A stretch of DNA of 57,703 bases, from positions 1-57,703 of the forward strand of contig JAUVWI010000016.1 of assembly GCA_030604195.1 (NCBI GenBank), written 5' to 3'. Positions 1 to 7,515 of the stretch are shown piece by piece (within the stretch, counting starts at the first letter, position 1; each line of letters begins with the position of its first letter). Source of the stretch: Spirochaetales bacterium. GTDB taxonomy: Bacteria > Spirochaetota > Spirochaetia > SZUA-6 > DRHE01. The notes below the pieces were generated by a model. The model worked only from the letters and a program-made list of their open reading frames with translations, was not told the DNA's origin and made no database searches. The position numbers and the translations under genes were made by a program.

Positions 1-173
1 AATTTACACCAATTTTATCATATCAAACGGGCTGTGGTGCGTCTACTCATTTAAAAGACGAAAAAAAATCTATTTGTTTGTAAGTATCTATTGTGTGTGG
101 ATTTATAATTTATGCGTCAGTACTGCAGCAAACAGCAAAGCAGCAGGATTAAATGGAAATTATCTCATCTTTC
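1..173. other. Left-edge non-coding stretch
   Basis: This stretch follows the stop codon of the minus-strand response regulator. It is AT-rich, and the short open frames crossing it have no ribosome binding site or recognisable protein. I see no convincing terminator, tRNA or repeat. The next gene to the left lies outside the window. Confidence 0.5.
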
Positions 174-752
174 TCAGCCTGAGATTCCTATGTTTTTTTC
201 AGTTTCAGCCATACAATCCGGACAGTAAGTATGAGATGCTTGAACTCCCCTTTTTTCAAGATAGTCTTCCAATCTCAGCCATTTGCCAGTACCGGGTTCA
301 TGGCCTTCATCGTCTCTTATCTTATTGCATACACAGCAAATGGGAAGTATGCTTTCGTAGATCTTGATTTTTCTATCAAGCTCGATTTTCTCAAGACACT
401 TTGTTACTCGAAAGTTGATTTCTTCGCCCTCGCAGGGTTTCAGTAGATAATCATCCGCTCTCAACCTTAAAGCATCGATAGCTGAAGCCAGCTCACCATA
501 GCCGGTAAGTATAATCACCCCCATCAGGGGGGTTGTTTTTTTGGCTTTTTTCAGCACACTCAGGCCGTCTACCTTGCCCATAACAATATCACAGATCATC
601 AGGTCAAAGTAATTGCTCTTCAATATCTTAAGAGCTTTTTCACCGCTGGCGGCCCGTGTAACCCGGTAATCCCGTTTTTCCAGATAATCACCCAGTGTTT
701 TAAGAATTAATTGGTCATCGTCAACAATCAGTATTCTGTACTTATTCATCAT
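174..752 (-). CDS. Response regulator with C-terminal cysteine (zinc-knuckle-like) tail
   Basis: A 192-residue single-receiver protein. The REC domain spans about residues 5-120, with acidic pocket D11-D13, phospho-acceptor D55 and switch lysine K105. Instead of a DNA-binding output it has a short tail with C139, C140, C142 and later C177-x2-C180, arranged as in the cysteine tail found at the end of many REC and PAS proteins. Metal binding is inferred from the cysteine spacing. Its start overlaps the end of the upstream histidine kinase gene by 11 bp, so it is probably translationally coupled to it and phosphorylated by it. It is the last gene of a four-gene minus-strand operon that starts at 3046. 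The output partner is unknown. Confidence 0.85.
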   Translation of the reverse strand: MMNKYRILIVDDDQLILKTLGDYLEKRDYRVTRAASGEKALKILKSNYFDLMICDIVMGKVDGLSVLKKAKKTTPLMGVIILTGYGELASAIDALRLRADDYLLKPCEGEEINFRVTKCLEKIELDRKIKIYESILPICCVCNKIRDDEGHEPGTGKWLRLEDYLEKRGVQASHTYCPDCMAETEKNIGISG

Positions 753-2304
753 TGCCCACTCCTGTGCTCAAATTCTTATCAAGAGGCAATTTTATAGTAA
801 AAAGAGCCCCGCCTTCAGAGAGATTTCCGGCTGTTATCCGGCCGCCGTGATCCTCGATAATGGTGTAACAGGCGGCCAGACCGATTCCTATGCCCATTTT
901 CTTTTTGCTGGTATAAAAGGGATCAAAAATATTATCTAAGTCCTGCGCGGAAATACCAGGGCCGTTATCTTTAATGGTGATTATAACTTGATTCTTGCTT
1001 ATTCTGCTTTTGATTATAATCTCACCGCTTGTGTTCATGCGGAATCTGTAGCGAGGTTCCAATTTAGAAAAGCCGGATATTGCTTCAATCGCATTATTGA
1101 TCAGGTTTAGAAAAACCTGGGCCAGCTCTTGATGTGAGCCCAATATGGGAGGAAGACTGGATGATAGCTGTAATTTAACTTCAACCTTGTTTTTTCGCAA
1201 CTGGCTCTGTAGCAGGGCTGCGGTTTCCTCAATAATTGCATTTATATCGATAAGTTGTTCCTTTTCCCTTCCCGGGCGGTTTAAATCGAGCAGTCGATTA
1301 ACCGTGTGCTTTATATTGTTGTATGCCTCCCTGAGCAGCAGTATGCTTTCACTAAGCTCTTTTTCACGGTCATGCTTGGCGGAAAGCTCGCTTAGCATCA
1401 GGGTAATGGCCTGCAGGGGCGAATTGATTGCGTGGGCAATTGAAGCGGCAAGCTGACCGGTGGCGGCCAGCCTCTCAGAATGGATAACCCTGTTATGCAG
1501 CAGCTTGATTTCCGTTGTGTCCTGGATTGAGCAAAGCATCAGGTTGTTATCGGCTAAGGGTATACAGGAAATATTAATTATCTTCTTTTTTTTCCTGTTG
1601 GAGGATAATTGTACCTCCGGCCAATGTTTGGGCAAAGATGGAAGATATTCGGCTGGTGATAGAAGAATTCTTTGCATCTCTTCTGCGTGTTGATCGGTAA
1701 AAAGAGTTTTCTTGAATATATCCCGGAGGGTGTCGGGGTTGCTCTCTCCAAGATCGAATATTTCTTTGAAAGTAGTATTCAGGTATTCAATATTGCCCTT
1801 TTCGATTGAATGTACGGCAATACCGATGGGTGATTTATTTAGAATATCCTCGATAAGTATATTACGATCTTCCGTCCTTCTGCGCAACAGGTATTCCCGG
1901 TGTTTTTTGGCAACATCAAGGAGCACAAGGGGTAAAAGCTGCAGATATCGCCCCGCTGAATCCTTGATAATATAATCGTTGACTCCCGCTTTTAAGGCCT
2001 TAACAGCCAGATGCTCTGTGCCCGCGCCGGTTATTATGATCAGGGGCATCTCAATTCCCTCTCTAAGTATTTGGTGGCACAGTTCCAGGCCGGACATACC
2101 GGGGAGCTTCTGGTCGGATACCAGAAGATCAATGGAATAAGGATTACAGTGAATGTAGTCCAAAGCCTCTTCGGCATGGAAGAATTCAATAATGTTATAA
2201 GCAATCTTTGCCTTTTCCAGGCTCCGGCGGAAGGCAATCCGGTCATGTTCATTGTCATCCACTAAAAGCAGGTGTATTGGAGAAATATTTTTAATTATAT
2301 TCAT
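742..2304 (-). CDS. REC-PAS-histidine kinase hybrid
   Basis: A 520-residue cytoplasmic sensor kinase without membrane segments. The order is an N-terminal REC domain (about 10-130; phospho-acceptor D64, lysine K114), a PAS-like region (about 150-265), a HisKA dimerisation helix with phospho-acceptor H291 in the motif SIAHAINSPLQAI, and a HATPase_c domain with the N box around residue 410, G1 box DNGPGIS and G2 box GIGIGLA. An N-terminal receiver suggests the kinase is itself controlled by phosphorylation from another kinase, and then passes phosphate to the coupled downstream regulator (174-752). The start overlaps the 3' end of the micro-ORF at 2291-2419. The input signal is not visible in the sequence. 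Confidence 0.9.
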   Translation of the reverse strand: MNIIKNISPIHLLLVDDNEHDRIAFRRSLEKAKIAYNIIEFFHAEEALDYIHCNPYSIDLLVSDQKLPGMSGLELCHQILREGIEMPLIIITGAGTEHLAVKALKAGVNDYIIKDSAGRYLQLLPLVLLDVAKKHREYLLRRRTEDRNILIEDILNKSPIGIAVHSIEKGNIEYLNTTFKEIFDLGESNPDTLRDIFKKTLFTDQHAEEMQRILLSPAEYLPSLPKHWPEVQLSSNRKKKKIINISCIPLADNNLMLCSIQDTTEIKLLHNRVIHSERLAATGQLAASIAHAINSPLQAITLMLSELSAKHDREKELSESILLLREAYNNIKHTVNRLLDLNRPGREKEQLIDINAIIEETAALLQSQLRKNKVEVKLQLSSSLPPILGSHQELAQVFLNLINNAIEAISGFSKLEPRYRFRMNTSGEIIIKSRISKNQVIITIKDNGPGISAQDLDNIFDPFYTSKKKMGIGIGLAACYTIIEDHGGRITAGNLSEGGALFTIKLPLDKNLSTGVGNDE

Positions 2305-2419
2305 TCAATGGATCCGGCAGTTCGACCAGCCTCCAGAACAAGTTTATGGCATTCACCACAGCACATAATTGGAAAAGAACGGAAAGACTTTCTATAAGAA
2401 TTAGATACTGATTAGCCAT
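2291..2419 (-). CDS. 42-residue hydrophobic micro-protein in the signalling operon
   Basis: An ATG at 2419 lies 7 nt after the stop codon of the HTH-REC gene, with a GGAAGG ribosome binding site 9 nt upstream. The frame runs 42 codons to a TAA inside the first codons of the histidine kinase gene, so the three frames are chained by tight spacing and overlap. The peptide starts MANQYLILIESLSVLF and has a central hydrophobic stretch (about residues 6-30) that could form one membrane-associated helix. I recognise no family. It could be a small regulator of the kinase, the stub of a lost membrane sensor domain, or only a translational coupling leader. Confidence 0.45.
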   Translation of the reverse strand: MANQYLILIESLSVLFQLCAVVNAINLFWRLVELPDPLNEYN

Positions 2420-2425
2420 TCAAAT

Positions 2426-3046
2426 CTACCTTCCTTGTGCTGTAGAAACAGGGCGGGTTGGCTTTTGCCGCTGCTCTGCCGGGATGTTAAGGAGTTTTTT
2501 GATAGATTCAAGCAGGGTTGACCTTTCTGCGGGTTTAACAAAGAAAGCGTCGGCCCCGGCTTTAAGGATTTGCTCCCGGTTTTCTACAGTGCTGTACCCG
2601 GTATAGGCTAATATCTTTATATGGGCCGTAGCAGGATTCTTCCTTACACTCCGGCACACCTCAAAGCCGTCTATGCCAGGCATAATCAGATCCAGGATTA
2701 AAAGATCAGGCTTGAACTGAATAATTTTAAAACCGGCCTCAAAACCATCTGTAGCGTTTTCTGTTTCAAAGCCTTGACCGGTCAGTGTTCTGGTGAGTAT
2801 CCGGCGAATATGGCTGTCATCATCAACAATCAGAATTTTTTTACGGGGAAAGTGCTTTCGGGCCAGGGGATACATGCCCCGTTCCCTTAAAAAAGCGCTT
2901 AAATCCTCAACATGTATCCTGTGGTGGCCGCCTGGTGTAACCGACGCCGGTATATAGCCGGATTTTACCCAGCGCCACATACTCATCCTGTTTACCGCGC
3001 AGTATCTGGCTGCCTGGGGAATCGTAAGTATTTCCTGCATCGCCAT
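2426..3046 (-). CDS. HTH (excisionase/MerR-like) plus REC response regulator
   Basis: A 206-residue regulator with its DNA-binding domain at the N-terminus, the reverse of OmpR- or NarL-type proteins. Residues 4-55 form an excisionase/MerR-like winged helix: the TIPQAARYCAVNRMSMWRWV helix-turn-helix is followed by the wing GGHHRI. The REC domain (about 69-190) has D75-D77, phospho-acceptor D119 and lysine K171. It is the first gene of the minus-strand operon and has a TTGACA-17-TATGTT promoter 51-79 nt upstream. It may regulate this operon itself, since inverted and direct repeats lie in its promoter region. The cognate kinase is probably the hybrid kinase two genes downstream (inferred). Confidence 0.85.
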   Translation of the reverse strand: MAMQEILTIPQAARYCAVNRMSMWRWVKSGYIPASVTPGGHHRIHVEDLSAFLRERGMYPLARKHFPRKKILIVDDDSHIRRILTRTLTGQGFETENATDGFEAGFKIIQFKPDLLILDLIMPGIDGFEVCRSVRKNPATAHIKILAYTGYSTVENREQILKAGADAFFVKPAERSTLLESIKKLLNIPAEQRQKPTRPVSTAQGR

Positions 3047-3096
3047 TACCTTGATCTATTTGAATATGTATTATATGATAAAAATGTCATATATGT

Positions 3097-3125
3097 AACA
3101 TAACAACGAAAAAAAAGATTGTCAA
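3097..3125 (-). promoter_or_regulatory. Sigma-70-type promoter of the signalling operon
   Basis: On the minus strand TTGACA (3125-3120) is followed by a 17-nt spacer and TATGTT (3102-3097). Just downstream (about 3072-3093) the sequence TATATGA, 8 nt, TCATATA forms a perfect 7-bp inverted repeat between the start site and the gene, a possible operator. Confidence 0.6.
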
Positions 3126-3216
3126 GAGATACTTTCCCCCAGTACTGACACAATTGCAGGGCGTACCGATTCCATGCAAATATGAAGTCCACAAGCCCAG
3201 GTTGCGTATATGCGCA

Positions 3217-3280
3217 TTGACAGAATCGTTATAATGTCATATATTTCGTATTGTTGTTATAAATAACATAAATACGAAAT
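3217..3280 (+). promoter_or_regulatory. abiE promoter embedded in a 38-bp palindrome
   Basis: TTGACA (3217-3222), a 17-nt spacer and TATATT (3240-3245) form a good promoter. A palindrome covers 3243-3280: outer arms ATTTCGTATT and AATACGAAAT match perfectly, and 16 of 19 base pairs match over the whole length. It overlaps the -10 box and ends 3 nt before the abiEi start codon, which has no visible Shine-Dalgarno sequence. AbiEi antitoxins are known to bind inverted repeats in their own promoter, so this is probably the autorepression operator. In RNA it could also hide the start codon. Confidence 0.65.
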
Positions 3281-3283
3281 AGA

Positions 3284-3892
3284 ATGAACTTCATACAGTT
3301 CAAAACATTGTTCAAAGATTTCCCGGTTTTTTCAGTATCCGACATTCGTTCCACGGATCCTGCTTTCGATCGTCGTCGTCTCACCGAATGGAAATACCGT
3401 GGTTATATTCAGAAAGTCGCTAAAGGGTTATATATGTTCAGCGACGTAAATATAACTGAGAATATACTGTTCCGGGTTGCGAACATACTCTATTCACCAT
3501 CATATATTTCCCTGGAAACAGCTCTCGCCTTTTATCAGCTTATCCCTGAAATAACATACGGTATTACTTCGGTCAGCACTCGTCGGACATATCATTACAA
3601 TACACCTTTAACACATTTTAATTACCGTACTCTCTCCAGGCCTCTCTTTTTCGGATACACTATACAGCAGAATACTGTGAGGCTCTCATCGATGGAAAAG
3701 GCGATACTTGATTTTCTCTATCTGAATCCGGAATTAAATAAACCTGATATGTTTGAGTCAATACGAATCAACCGAGAAGCATTTTTGGATCAACTGGATG
3801 AAGTGCTATTCAACAAATATCTTCAACGTTTCAAGTCAAATGCCTTGAGAGTGAGGACATCACGATTTCTGGACTGGATGAGTTATGCTTGA
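3284..3892 (+). CDS. abiEi: AbiEi-type antitoxin / transcriptional regulator
   Basis: A 202-residue protein that resembles AbiEi-family antitoxins. The N-terminal winged-helix region (about 1-55) contains RRLTEWKYRGYIQKVAKGLY, typical of the 'go to the next strand, then basic wing' pattern, followed by a C-terminal domain with SLETALAFYQLIPE and SSMEKAILDFLYL. In type IV AbiE systems this protein represses its own promoter and counteracts the AbiEii nucleotidyltransferase without direct binding. Its 3' end overlaps the toxin gene by 8 bp. The start is the ATG right after the palindromic operator. It could also be a stand-alone regulator, but the overlap with the toxin gene makes the pair clear. 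Confidence 0.85.
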   Translation: MNFIQFKTLFKDFPVFSVSDIRSTDPAFDRRRLTEWKYRGYIQKVAKGLYMFSDVNITENILFRVANILYSPSYISLETALAFYQLIPEITYGITSVSTRRTYHYNTPLTHFNYRTLSRPLFFGYTIQQNTVRLSSMEKAILDFLYLNPELNKPDMFESIRINREAFLDQLDEVLFNKYLQRFKSNALRVRTSRFLDWMSYA

Positions 3893-4664
3893 TCTGCAGC
3901 ACATCCTGTCCTTTTATCCGGAAGAATTACAGCCCTTCAAGATAAATATTCTCCGGGAATATCTGCAATACAAGATTCTGGAATCAGTATTCCGGTCAAA
4001 ATACGGATTCAGATTATCCTTCATGGGTGGTACCTGTATCCATATTATACATGGGAGCCCCCGTTTCTCAGAGGATCTTGATTTCGACAATATGGGGCTA
4101 ACATCGGAAGATTTCGGAGATCTTGCAATACGAGTTAAGAAAGACCTTCAGCTTGAAGGATACAGTGTAGAGTTAACTACCAAATTCAAACATGCGTATC
4201 ATGCGTATTTCCGGTTTCCTTCGATTTTATATGAAAGCGGTTTATCAGGACATAAGCAGCAAAAAATGCTGATCCAAATAGATACTGAACCACAGGAGTT
4301 CGAATATAATCGTCACTCCGTTCTTCTCAACAGGTTTGACGTTCTTTGCCGGATCCACACTATACCTGATGATATCCTGCTGGCGCAGAAATTCTTCTGC
4401 ATTATTAATAGACCCCGTCCAATGGGGCGAGATTTTTACGATGCTGTGTATCTCATGGGAAAAACCCGGACTAATCTGGCGTACATGCAATTGAAGATCG
4501 GAATTAGCAATTTCAAGGAACTGAAGGAGAGACTTCTTGCTAAATGTGCGGAACTCGACTTGAAAGGCCTTGCGGCAGACGTGAGACCTTTCCTCATCAA
4601 AGCGGGGGATATTGAAAACGTACGGCTGTTTCCCCAGCTCCTTTCACAGCACCTGGATGTGTAA
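3885..4664 (+). CDS. abiEii: AbiEii/AbiGii-type nucleotidyltransferase toxin
   Basis: A 259-residue protein of the AbiEii nucleotidyltransferase family. The core G48-G49-T motif followed by RFSEDLDFD (D64, D66) is the polymerase-beta-type active site. Related toxins transfer nucleotides, in some cases to the acceptor stem of tRNAs, and stop growth; AbiE pairs can cause abortive infection by phage. Length is normal for the family and no inactivating change is visible. It overlaps its antitoxin gene by 8 bp and converges on fusA with a 51-bp gap. The pair sits between house-keeping genes with no integrase nearby. Confidence 0.88.
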   Translation: MLDLQHILSFYPEELQPFKINILREYLQYKILESVFRSKYGFRLSFMGGTCIHIIHGSPRFSEDLDFDNMGLTSEDFGDLAIRVKKDLQLEGYSVELTTKFKHAYHAYFRFPSILYESGLSGHKQQKMLIQIDTEPQEFEYNRHSVLLNRFDVLCRIHTIPDDILLAQKFFCIINRPRPMGRDFYDAVYLMGKTRTNLAYMQLKIGISNFKELKERLLAKCAELDLKGLAADVRPFLIKAGDIENVRLFPQLLSQHLDV

Positions 4665-4700
4665 CTTAAGTGGTAGTCGCTTGCTTCAGGAATGCTTAAG

Positions 4701-4717
4701 GATGCTCAAGGAGCATC
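4701..4717. other. 7-bp hairpin between abiEii and fusA
   Basis: GATGCTC, a 3-nt loop and GAGCATC form a perfect stem that overlaps the fusA stop codon. It lies between two convergent genes and could slow transcripts from either side, but there is no T-run on either strand, so it is not a standard intrinsic terminator. Confidence 0.3.
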
Positions 4718-6761
4718 AATTAGTAAGTTCCCCGCTCTTAGCCGCGAAATGGGAGAATTCCATGGCAAAGGTCGCTCTGCCCTGGGTAATGCTTCTAAGT
4801 GAGGTGGAGTAGCCGAACATGTTGGCCAGGGGAACCCTGGTGCGGATATGTTCAGTTACCGCTTTGCTTTCCAGGCTGATAATCTCCCCCTTGCGGGAGG
4901 TCAGGTTGCCGAGAACCTCGCCCAGAAAATCTTTGGGCGCCATCACATCCACCAGCATAATCGGTTCTAAAAGAACCGGTGAAGCCTTGCGGCAGGCGGA
5001 GTCAAAACCTAAAGCCGCTGCCGCTTCAAAAGCCAGCGGCGTTGAATTGGTATTGTGGTAAACTGCGCCCACCAGGATAACCTGTATATCGATTGCCGGA
5101 TAGCCATAAACTACACCGGAGGGAAAAGCCCCGTTTATGCCTCTTTCAACAGCATGGAGCAGCTCCTGCGGCAGCGTCTCTGTGCCCAGCTCTGATTCAA
5201 AGCTGTTACCCGAGCCTTGAGCCCGGGGAGCAATTTTTATGGTAATTTCAGCAACATTTTCCTTTCCGGCGATAATGCGACGGTATTTTTCAGTGTGGGT
5301 AACAGTCCCGCTTATAGATTCCCGGTAGGAAACCTGGGGCTTGCCCACGCGGGCCGCCACCCGGAATTCCTTTATCACCCTGTTAACCAGAACATCCAGG
5401 TGCAGCTCGCCCATCCCGGAGATAATCAGCTCACCGGTATCTTCCATTTCTTTGATCAAAAAGGTAGGGTCTTCCTTCTCCAGTTGTTCCAGAGTGCTTT
5501 GCAGTTTTTTACGCTCCGAAAGGGTGCTTGGTTCAATAGCTACCGAAATTACCGGTTCAGGGAAATGCATTTTTTCCAGGAGCAGGGGCAGTTGTTCGCT
5601 GCCGATAGTATCACCGGTCTGTGCATTCTTAAAGCCGACAATCACGGCAATATCACCGGCCGATACTGAATCTATCTGCGATGAACGGTTGGAGTGCATA
5701 CGCAGCAGGCGGTTTATTCTTTCTTTCTTTTTTTTATTGAAATTATAGGCGGCTGTCCCATTTTTTAGAGTTCCCGAATACATGCGGATATAACTTAAGT
5801 TGCCTGCTTCACGATCACTCTGGATTTTAAAAACCAATCCAACCGGTGGGGCCTCGGTGCGGCATTCAATGGTAATTTCATGTTCTCTGCGGATATGGTG
5901 GCCCACTGCAGCCGGTACCTCGTCAGGTGCCGGCAGATAATCAATAATTGCGTCGAGCAGCGGCTGAACCCCGATGTTCTTCAAAGAGGCGCCGCAGAAT
6001 ACAGGAACAAAGAGACGATTATTGGTTCCCTCGCGTATTGCCCTTTTGAGCAAAGAGGGGGAAATCTCCTCTCCCTCCAGATAGAGTCGGGTGATCTCAT
6101 CCGAAATCGCAGAAAGATGATCAACCATTTTCTCCCGGTATTCTTCCACCTGGCTGCTTCTTGAGGGGCTGATATCAGAGTAGGAGAGCGAGGTTCCGAG
6201 ATCATCGCTATTCCAGCGGATCTCTTTTTTTGACAGAAGATCGATTATACCTTCAAAGTCCGATTCCGAACCGATCGGCAGAGTCAATATTAGGGGTTCA
6301 GCGGCCAGTTTTTTTTCCATTTCCTTAATTACATTAAAAAAATCAGCGCCGATGCGGTCCATTTTATTCACGTAGGCAATACGGGGAACATGATACTGGT
6401 CCGCCTGGTGCCAGACGGTTTCCGATTGGGGCTGTACGCCGCCCACGGCGCAGAAAATAGCAATGGCGCTGTCCAGCACGCGCAGGGAGCGTTCGACTTC
6501 AGCGGTAAAGTCAACATGGCCCGGTGTGTCGATGATATTTATCTGGTAATCATGCCAGAAACAGGTTGTAGCTGCTGAGGTTATGGTAATACCCCGTTCC
6601 TGTTCCTGGGCCATCCAGTCCATGGTGGCTTCGCCGTTATCCACCTCACCCAGGCGGTGGCTCTTGCCCGTATAAAAGAGAATTCGTTCCGTAGTAGTTG
6701 TTTTGCCCGCATCGATATGAGCCATGATACCGATATTGCGGATTTTTTTTAATTCTGCCAT
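4716..6761 (-). CDS. fusA: Elongation factor G family GTPase
   Basis: A 681-residue EF-G. The G domain starts with [13 protein letters not shown] (G1), then switch [27 protein letters not shown] (G3) and [10 protein letters not shown] (G4), followed by domains II-V, including [15 protein letters not shown] in domain III. It moves tRNA and mRNA through the ribosome or, in some paralogues, recycles ribosomes with RRF. It does not sit in a str operon: no rpsL, rpsG or tuf is next to it. Spirochaetes often carry two EF-G proteins with split duties, so this may be the second one; sequence alone does not decide. The start at 6761 is only 43 bp from the divergent CAP gene, so the promoters overlap. 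Confidence 0.93.
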   Translation of the reverse strand: MAELKKIRNIGIMAHIDAGKTTTTERILFYTGKSHRLGEVDNGEATMDWMAQEQERGITITSAATTCFWHDYQINIIDTPGHVDFTAEVERSLRVLDSAIAIFCAVGGVQPQSETVWHQADQYHVPRIAYVNKMDRIGADFFNVIKEMEKKLAAEPLILTLPIGSESDFEGIIDLLSKKEIRWNSDDLGTSLSYSDISPSRSSQVEEYREKMVDHLSAISDEITRLYLEGEEISPSLLKRAIREGTNNRLFVPVFCGASLKNIGVQPLLDAIIDYLPAPDEVPAAVGHHIRREHEITIECRTEAPPVGLVFKIQSDREAGNLSYIRMYSGTLKNGTAAYNFNKKKKERINRLLRMHSNRSSQIDSVSAGDIAVIVGFKNAQTGDTIGSEQLPLLLEKMHFPEPVISVAIEPSTLSERKKLQSTLEQLEKEDPTFLIKEMEDTGELIISGMGELHLDVLVNRVIKEFRVAARVGKPQVSYRESISGTVTHTEKYRRIIAGKENVAEITIKIAPRAQGSGNSFESELGTETLPQELLHAVERGINGAFPSGVVYGYPAIDIQVILVGAVYHNTNSTPLAFEAAAALGFDSACRKASPVLLEPIMLVDVMAPKDFLGEVLGNLTSRKGEIISLESKAVTEHIRTRVPLANMFGYSTSLRSITQGRATFAMEFSHFAAKSGELTN

Positions 6762-6804
6762 AGTTCAATACCACTCGTAGCAAATACTATATATAATAAT
6801 AACA

Positions 6805-7515
6805 ATGATGAAAAGGTATTCCTTTTTAATAATAGTGCTGTTAACTGCTATGCCGCTCTTTTCTGAACCGGATCTGACAGAACCATTGAACAACTTAAGA
6901 GTACAGAGGGGTTTAGCCATACTCAGAGAAGATAAGGTTCTAAGCCTGGTTGCCGCAGAGTATGCGCAGGAGCTGTTGGCGCGGAAAATACTATCCCACC
7001 AGGGCAGGGGGGGAGAGAGAGCCCTGAGCCGCTACCGGAGCTATGGCGGCACCTCGGTTATTATCGGGGAGATAATCGGCTCAGGCGTTGATTTATATGG
7101 GGTAATCAAAGCCTGGCAGCAGAGCCCCGCTCATCTGGGGGCAATTATAAGAGCCGATTGGACTCACCTTGGCTGTGGCATGGCCAGGGACGGTATAAAC
7201 AGGATATGGGTGGCGCTCTTTACAGTTAAGAGAGTGGAAAAATTAAAAATAGAGAAGAAAAGCGGAGTATTCATGCTCTCCGGTTTTCTTATTCCGGAAG
7301 AGGCGGAACAGCCGCTGCTTTTCTCAGGCATTAACCTGCTGTGCCCCTCGAAGTGGGAGCCGGCAACCGGTTATTTCAGCTTTGCCATACCCCTTCAGTC
7401 AGGAATGGATTATCACCGTCTGGGCTACAGGTCGAGGAACAGTCAAATAAAAATTACCGATGTTTTTTATCCGGAGCGTCTGCTTACATTTTTTCCAGAA
7501 AGGGAACGCCAATAA
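6805..7515 (+). CDS. Secreted CAP-domain (SCP/PR1-like) protein
   Basis: A 236-residue exported protein. Residues 1-20 form a signal peptide (MMKRY basic start, hydrophobic core, cut near PLFS-EP). A CAP domain covers about 25-150: the pattern LNNLRVQRGLA, VAAEYAQELLARKILSH with H65, GEIIG with E89, and SPAHLGAIIRADWTHLGCG with H110 gives the usual cavity residues. The C-terminal 80 residues have no family I can name. Function of bacterial CAP proteins is mostly unknown. It is divergent from fusA, and its last 32 bp overlap the 3' end of the convergent argS gene. Confidence 0.8.
   Translation: MMKRYSFLIIVLLTAMPLFSEPDLTEPLNNLRVQRGLAILREDKVLSLVAAEYAQELLARKILSHQGRGGERALSRYRSYGGTSVIIGEIIGSGVDLYGVIKAWQQSPAHLGAIIRADWTHLGCGMARDGINRIWVALFTVKRVEKLKIEKKSGVFMLSGFLIPEEAEQPLLFSGINLLCPSKWEPATGYFSFAIPLQSGMDYHRLGYRSRNSQIKITDVFYPERLLTFFPERERQ

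Noticed and set aside
5217-5669. 150-codon plus-strand frame opposite fusA
   Set aside because: It is antisense to a well-conserved EF-G and has no ribosome binding site.
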